Below are positions 59,749 to 64,000 of a stretch of 64,000 nucleotides of DNA, piece by piece (the stretch's first letter is position 1; each line of letters begins with the position of its first letter). The stretch comes from Bacteroides fragilis (lineage in GTDB: Bacteria; Bacteroidota; Bacteroidia; Bacteroidales; Bacteroidaceae), in contig NZ_CP018937.1 of assembly GCF_002849695.1 (NCBI RefSeq), forward strand, positions 3,906,001 to 3,970,000, given 5' to 3'. The notes under the pieces were generated by a model, which did no database searches, was not told the DNA's origin, and worked only from the letters and a program-made list of their open reading frames with translations. The position numbers and the translations under genes are program-made.

Positions 59749-62112
59749 TTATTGTTCATTTTTTAATATCCTAATAAAATTAACTAATTCGCCACTTGAT
59801 GTAATTCCCTGTATCACAATCGTTAAAGAGATTAGAGGAGCACCAAATTCCAAATGAGAAGCCGCTTTATCAAGCAGAAGATCCGGTGACCAATATATTG
59901 TTTTGCAACCATTTGCTCTTTTATTATTAGCAAATGAATAAAAAGGTGAATAGAATTCACGTTTCACCTGATATCCCTTAGGCTGGACCACTCTAAAATT
60001 AGATGCCCTGTTAACCGAAGTCCAATCTGATTTTGTACTTATCATAATGACTCCATTCAATGCTTTTCCACCCAAAAGGGACATTTGAGCAACATCTTTA
60101 ATTAATTCTACAGATTCAACCAAAGATACTGGCATTCCGACCAATTCAGAATATGTAGCCTGAAATCCATCTATCATTAATAAGGCCTGTCCTCCAAGCC
60201 TCGATATATAAAAGAACTCTTCTCCTGAATTCGAATCGACTGCCCACCCTACTCCGGGAGTATTAATCAACAAATCTTTAGTAGATGAATAAGGCGAAAG
60301 AGTCATTTCGTCCACATGATAAGTCTTATTCCAATCGGAGTGAGCCATTAAAGACTCGATTGCATACTGTTTCTTTTTCTCAATCTTTTTAGTGGAAACA
60401 ACAACTTCGTCTAAATATTGCTCCATGGAAAAAGGGACGGTAGAAGATCGTTGAAACACATTCGCACTGGTCGGAGAAGGATCATTACCGGATTGTTCGG
60501 GAACAACCGGTTCATCCATCTCTGCACGAAACCAATCCGCATAAACGGGAAGAGAAGAATGTACAGAAAGAACGGAATCCCGATCGACCAACAGCACCAC
60601 ATCTGTACCTCCCTTTTTCTTACGCGCCTGAAGAATGAAATGCGTACCCCGGGGAAAGGAAAGACTGTCGAAACGGAAACAGCCCGAAGCATCACTCGTC
60701 GTCTGACGCATAATCTTTTTATCGAAAGAGAATAAAGTGACAACCGCATCAGCGATACACTTCTTTTCCGAATATTCGGAAACCACCTTGCCACTGACAC
60801 ACTGACTACCCTCCACCGGAAAAGAACCCCGATCCGGAACAAGGCTGTATTTCACCCAACCCTGAGTCAGCATCAGCAAGTCCAACAGATACGAGGTACG
60901 GGAGTCATCACCGGAAAAATAGAAAGAGGGGGCCTCAACATAGCCCTGAAGGTCAGAACTCAGAAGAAAAGAAGAAAGGATATTTACCGTGGTATCCTGA
61001 AGAGCATAGCGGTCGTCGGTGACCGAAACAGAAAGGGTACCGCCCAACGGCTCACCCGAGGAATCACGAAGCCCCAAGCTGACATCCCAAAACGAACGTC
61101 CCTTCTCTTCTTTCAAGCGAGCCGAGAAATCAACGTCGGCACGCACGGAAGGACTCTGATTGAAAGCGGTACGACCACTTATAGGAACGCCCGAACCATC
61201 CAACAAAACAAAACGGAGTACACCCGGAGGCAGCGGAGAACGGGGAAGCCGCAAAGGCCTGGAACCGGAGAAAGCCGCATGCAAAAGAATACTATCCCGA
61301 TATTCCACACGAAGGGAATGACCCGGAGACAGGGAAACGCCTGAATTCAAACGCACCAGAAAGTCATCCTTACGGACATCGACACGGAGGCTGACGGCAG
61401 AAGGATCCGCCGGAGGTAATGGAAAGCGAAGCTCCATCCCCTCACGATTACGGCACACCGCCGTATAGCTGTCACCCGAAACAGGTTCAAGATTGAAGAA
61501 GCCCATCCCCCGATGGACGGAACGCAACGTGGTGACGGTATCTCCACGCTGATTGACCACAAAGCCCTGCACATCTGTTCCCAAACCATCGGGACTCAAA
61601 GCCTTGAAAGCGACACGGCTGACACAACCCGAAGGGAGACGTCCCCCTTCCGGAAAGAAAGAGACATGGTAGGAAGCCGCCATACGAGTCACGCTCTCCT
61701 TGCGGTAATCCTGAAAGGGACGCCCGCCGACAATGATCTGACGATAGAAGTAACGGGGAGCGGGCAAAGAAGAAAGATAACGGGTATAGAAACGAAGCGT
61801 ATAATTGCCGGAACGAAGTGTATCGCCCAAAGAGAGGTAACCGGAAAAGACACCGTGATCATCCTTGACCATCTCACGGGAGATGACCTGACTGTCAGCC
61901 AGCAGTTCGGCATAAACGTAGCGGCTGTAAGCCGTTGCCTCGCGGCGAGTATCCATCAGATAAGCACGGAAACGGACCGTATCACTACGCTCATAATTGG
62001 CACGGTCCGTATGGACATAAAGTTTCTCGTGAGGACAGATATGATCAGACTGGGCAGATAGCCAAACAACACTATGCAAAAGAAAGAAAATTAAAATAAA
62101 GATTTTTTTCAT
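59749..62112 (-). CDS. Surface protein with MG2-like and TonB-plug-like domains
   Basis: The 787-residue protein has a Sec signal (MKKIFILIFFLLHSVVWLSA) and then a macroglobulin MG2-like start (EKLYVHTDRANYERSDTVRF). Beta-rich middle domains follow, including a carboxypeptidase-regulatory-type unit (VSGKVVSEYSEKKCIADAVV). A TonB-dependent-receptor plug comes next (STKDLLINTPGVGWAVDSNS, LMIDGFQATYSELVGMPVSL, ELIKDVAQMSLLGGKALNGV), and it ends with REFYSP and TIYWSPDL. No 22-strand barrel follows. The 5' half is visibly more GC-rich than the 3' end and the genes downstream. Each copy precedes a six-Cys peptide gene, hinting that it handles or displays the peptide; this is inference. Confidence 0.88.
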   Translation of the reverse strand: MKKIFILIFFLLHSVVWLSAQSDHICPHEKLYVHTDRANYERSDTVRFRAYLMDTRREATAYSRYVYAELLADSQVISREMVKDDHGVFSGYLSLGDTLRSGNYTLRFYTRYLSSLPAPRYFYRQIIVGGRPFQDYRKESVTRMAASYHVSFFPEGGRLPSGCVSRVAFKALSPDGLGTDVQGFVVNQRGDTVTTLRSVHRGMGFFNLEPVSGDSYTAVCRNREGMELRFPLPPADPSAVSLRVDVRKDDFLVRLNSGVSLSPGHSLRVEYRDSILLHAAFSGSRPLRLPRSPLPPGVLRFVLLDGSGVPISGRTAFNQSPSVRADVDFSARLKEEKGRSFWDVSLGLRDSSGEPLGGTLSVSVTDDRYALQDTTVNILSSFLLSSDLQGYVEAPSFYFSGDDSRTSYLLDLLMLTQGWVKYSLVPDRGSFPVEGSQCVSGKVVSEYSEKKCIADAVVTLFSFDKKIMRQTTSDASGCFRFDSLSFPRGTHFILQARKKKGGTDVVLLVDRDSVLSVHSSLPVYADWFRAEMDEPVVPEQSGNDPSPTSANVFQRSSTVPFSMEQYLDEVVVSTKKIEKKKQYAIESLMAHSDWNKTYHVDEMTLSPYSSTKDLLINTPGVGWAVDSNSGEEFFYISRLGGQALLMIDGFQATYSELVGMPVSLVESVELIKDVAQMSLLGGKALNGVIMISTKSDWTSVNRASNFRVVQPKGYQVKREFYSPFYSFANNKRANGCKTIYWSPDLLLDKAASHLEFGAPLISLTIVIQGITSSGELVNFIRILKNEQ

Positions 62113-62143
62113 AAGCTGTTAGAGTTAAGTCCTGGCAACGAGT

Positions 62144-62177
62144 CAAATATAAGCAAATATTTTAGAATAAGCACAAA
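62144..62177 (-). promoter_or_regulatory. Possible promoter of the second plug-protein/peptide unit
   Basis: The minus strand has TTTG (62177-62174), 22 nt and TATATTTG (62151-62144), about 30 nt before the ATG of the plug protein. Spacing is slightly long. It lies in the 174-nt gap between the two tandem units, the only sizeable gap in the cluster. Confidence 0.5.
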
Positions 62178-62286
62178 ATCAAACAAAACATCTCACACAA
62201 GTCACAAAAACAATTTATACCATAATTAAGATGCCTTTATAAGACACATAAGATATAAAAAAACTTTCCAATTCAGAAAACAGAAA

Positions 62287-62571
62287 TCATCGCTCATATT
62301 CATCCAGTACGGCACAAATACAGCCTTTATGTTGACCATCAGGATGTCCTAAAAAGACACAAGTGCGCTCTAAAGTTCTTATTCCTATACCATCAAAATA
62401 GGAATGAGGAGGACAGATACCACTACAATCCTGAATACCATCACTCGAACTACAAGAGTCAGAATCCACAGGAAAGCTATAGCCTCCAAAAAGATTCTTC
62501 ATTTCATCATCACTCAACGCTTTAATGTGTCTTTGCTTGCCTTTGGCATTAATTTTCTTAAGTATTACCAT
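62287..62571 (-). CDS. Double-glycine-leader peptide precursor with six cysteines (2)
   Basis: The 94-residue product has a 30-residue leader (MVILKKINAK, then ALSDDEMKNLFGG) and a 64-residue core. Core cysteines are at 10, 19, 23, 41, 54 and 56 in the contexts DSC, QDCSGICPP, RTC and GCIC, ending AVLDEYER. The leader and all six cysteines line up with the precursor at 59439-59747, while the residues between them differ, as expected for a product under diversifying change. It begins 6 nt after the stop of the partial plug-domain gene. The leader should be removed after GG on export; the mature activity is unknown. Confidence 0.88.
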   Translation of the reverse strand: MVILKKINAKGKQRHIKALSDDEMKNLFGGYSFPVDSDSCSSSDGIQDCSGICPPHSYFDGIGIRTLERTCVFLGHPDGQHKGCICAVLDEYER

Positions 62572-62577
62572 ATTATT

Positions 62578-64000
62578 CTATTCTTTACTTAAAGTTTGAA
62601 TTAAGTTTATCAACTTACCATTCGACGCAACCCCCTGAACAACAAGAGTCAGTTGACTCTGTTCCGGATTACTGAATTTCAAATGAGAGACAGCATTATT
62701 TAGCTGGAGAACAGGAGACCAATATATTGTTTTGTAACTATTTTCACTATTACTTATTGCACCGTGAACAACCGGATAAGAAGGCGAATAAAACTCACGT
62801 TTCAACTGATACCCCATGGGACGAATCATCCTAAAATTGGATGCTTTCTTACCAACAGTGCCTAAACCTGATTTTGTACTGATCAGAATAGCACCATTCG
62901 ATGCTTTAGATCCAATATATGCCATTTGGGCAGCATCTTTTACCAACTCGACGGATTCGACTATAGATACAGGGATACCGACAAGTTCAGAATAAGAAGT
63001 TTCTAATCCATCTACCATCAATAGAGCTGGGAAAGGAGTAGAACTCATCCCTGTGCGTATACGTGTTATATAAAAAAATTCTCCCGTATTCGAATCAACT
63101 GCCTGCCCTACCCCGGGAGTATTAATCAACAAATCTTTAGTGGATGAATAGGGCGAAAGAGTCATTTCGTCCACATGATAAGTCTTATTCCAATCGGAGT
63201 GAGCCATTGAAGACTCGATTGCATACCGTTTCTTTTTCTCAATCCTTTTGGTGGAAACAACAACTTCGTCTATATATTGCTCCATGAAAAAAGAGTCGGT
63301 AGAAGACCGCTGAAACACATCCTCGCTTGCCGGAGAAGGATCATCACCGGATTGCTCAGCTACAATCGGCTCGTCCATCTCCGCACGAAACCAATCCGCA
63401 TAAACGGGAAGAGAAGAATGCACAGGCGGAATGGAATCCCGGTCGACTAACAGCGCCACACCCGTACCCCCTTTTTCCTTACGCGCCTGAAGAATGAAAT
63501 GCGTACCTTGAGGAAAAGAGAGGCTGCCGAAACGGAAACAGCCCGAAGCGTCACTCCTCGTCTGAAGCATAACCGTTTTATCGAAAGAGAATAAGGTGAC
63601 AACCGCATCAGGGATGCACTTCTTCTCGGAATATTCGGAAACCACCTTGCCACTAATGCACTGACTACTCTCTACCAAAAAGGTACTGCGGGACGGAACA
63701 AGGCTGTATCTCACCCAACCCTGAGTCAGCATCAACAAGTCCAACAGATACGAGGTACGGGAATCATCACTGGAAAAGTAGAAAGAGGAATCCTCAACAT
63801 AGCCGCGAAGGTCCGAACTCAGAAGAAAAGAGGAAAAAATATTGACCGTGGTATCTTGAAGAGCATAACGGTCGTCGGTAACTGAAACAGAGAGTGTACC
63901 GCTCAACGGCTCACCGAAAGTATCACGAAGACCCAAAGTAATATCCCAAAATGAACGTCCCTTATCCTCTTTTAGGCAAGCGAAGAAATCAACATCAGCA
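62578..64000 (-). CDS. Plug-domain surface protein, tandem copy (cut by window edge)
   Basis: This is the C-terminal part of a second copy of the protein at 59749-62112; the frame is open to the right edge, and the apparent TTG start at 63936 is internal. Matching segments include GRSFWDITLGLRD, LSVSVTDDRYALQDTTVNIF, the plug STKDLLINTPGVGQAVDSNT, LMVDGLETSYSELVGIPVSI and TIYWSPVLQLNNAVSHLKFS. Its plug region is slightly longer because of an ITRIRTGMSSTPFP insertion. With the peptide gene right behind it, it makes the first half of a tandem duplication. Confidence 0.88.
   Translation of the reverse strand, partial: ADVDFFACLKEDKGRSFWDITLGLRDTFGEPLSGTLSVSVTDDRYALQDTTVNIFSSFLLSSDLRGYVEDSSFYFSSDDSRTSYLLDLLMLTQGWVRYSLVPSRSTFLVESSQCISGKVVSEYSEKKCIPDAVVTLFSFDKTVMLQTRSDASGCFRFGSLSFPQGTHFILQARKEKGGTGVALLVDRDSIPPVHSSLPVYADWFRAEMDEPIVAEQSGDDPSPASEDVFQRSSTDSFFMEQYIDEVVVSTKRIEKKKRYAIESSMAHSDWNKTYHVDEMTLSPYSSTKDLLINTPGVGQAVDSNTGEFFYITRIRTGMSSTPFPALLMVDGLETSYSELVGIPVSIVESVELVKDAAQMAYIGSKASNGAILISTKSGLGTVGKKASNFRMIRPMGYQLKREFYSPSYPVVHGAISNSENSYKTIYWSPVLQLNNAVSHLKFSNPEQSQLTLVVQGVASNGKLINLIQTLSKE

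Overview
The window comes from a Bacteroides chromosome, most likely Bacteroides fragilis or a very close relative. Three things point there. Promoters carry the Bacteroides -7 box TAnnTTTG, often with TTTG 19-21 nt upstream. The 16S gene and the gene content (gldH, BF3164-like propeller lipoproteins, OstA-like protein, GG-leader peptides, an M13 peptidase lipoprotein) fit. The rRNA operon has the order 16S - tRNA-Ile - tRNA-Ala - 23S - 5S. The species call rests on my memory of 16S sequences, not on a search.

Layout. 1-4.4 kb: an array of paralogous six-bladed beta-propeller lipoproteins (three complete, one cut by the window edge, one vestige). 4.4-20 kb: a long minus-strand housekeeping block, read in order tig, clpP, clpX, recQ, guaB, three periplasmic peptidyl-prolyl isomerase-type chaperones, OstA-like LPS transport protein, a small membrane protein, mutL. 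20-21.2 kb: a non-coding stretch with a dense TCCGGA cluster, leading into a small RRM RNA-binding protein (plus strand). 21.5-24 kb: lptB, divergent from an mlaE-mlaF pair. 24-29.2 kb: an orphan LuxR-type response regulator, then der, era, fabH, rpmF and DUF177 on the minus strand. 29.4-35.1 kb: a complete rRNA operon on the minus strand, driven by three tandem promoters. 35.1-36.6 kb: non-coding, with 22-bp tandem repeats and a purine-biased stretch. 36.6-40.6 kb: metF, holB, a PSP1-domain protein and gldH (plus). 40.6-48 kb: the cell-shape operon mreB-mreC-mreD-mrdA-rodA, and purH. 48-52.1 kb: an ABC-F ATPase followed by an M13 peptidase.

52.4-64 kb (edge): the most unusual part. It is one tightly packed minus-strand cluster of ten genes: two copies of a pair (large surface protein with a TonB-plug-like domain, then a double-glycine-leader peptide with six conserved cysteines), followed by a small LanC-like protein, a GT4 glycosyltransferase, a fusion of degenerate C39-like, VKOR and thioredoxin domains, a GT14-like/methyltransferase fusion, a GT2/LanC-like fusion and a GT7C-like galactosyltransferase relative. 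I infer a ribosomally made, disulfide-bonded and probably glycosylated peptide pathway. No dedicated exporter is visible, and the cluster continues past the right edge.
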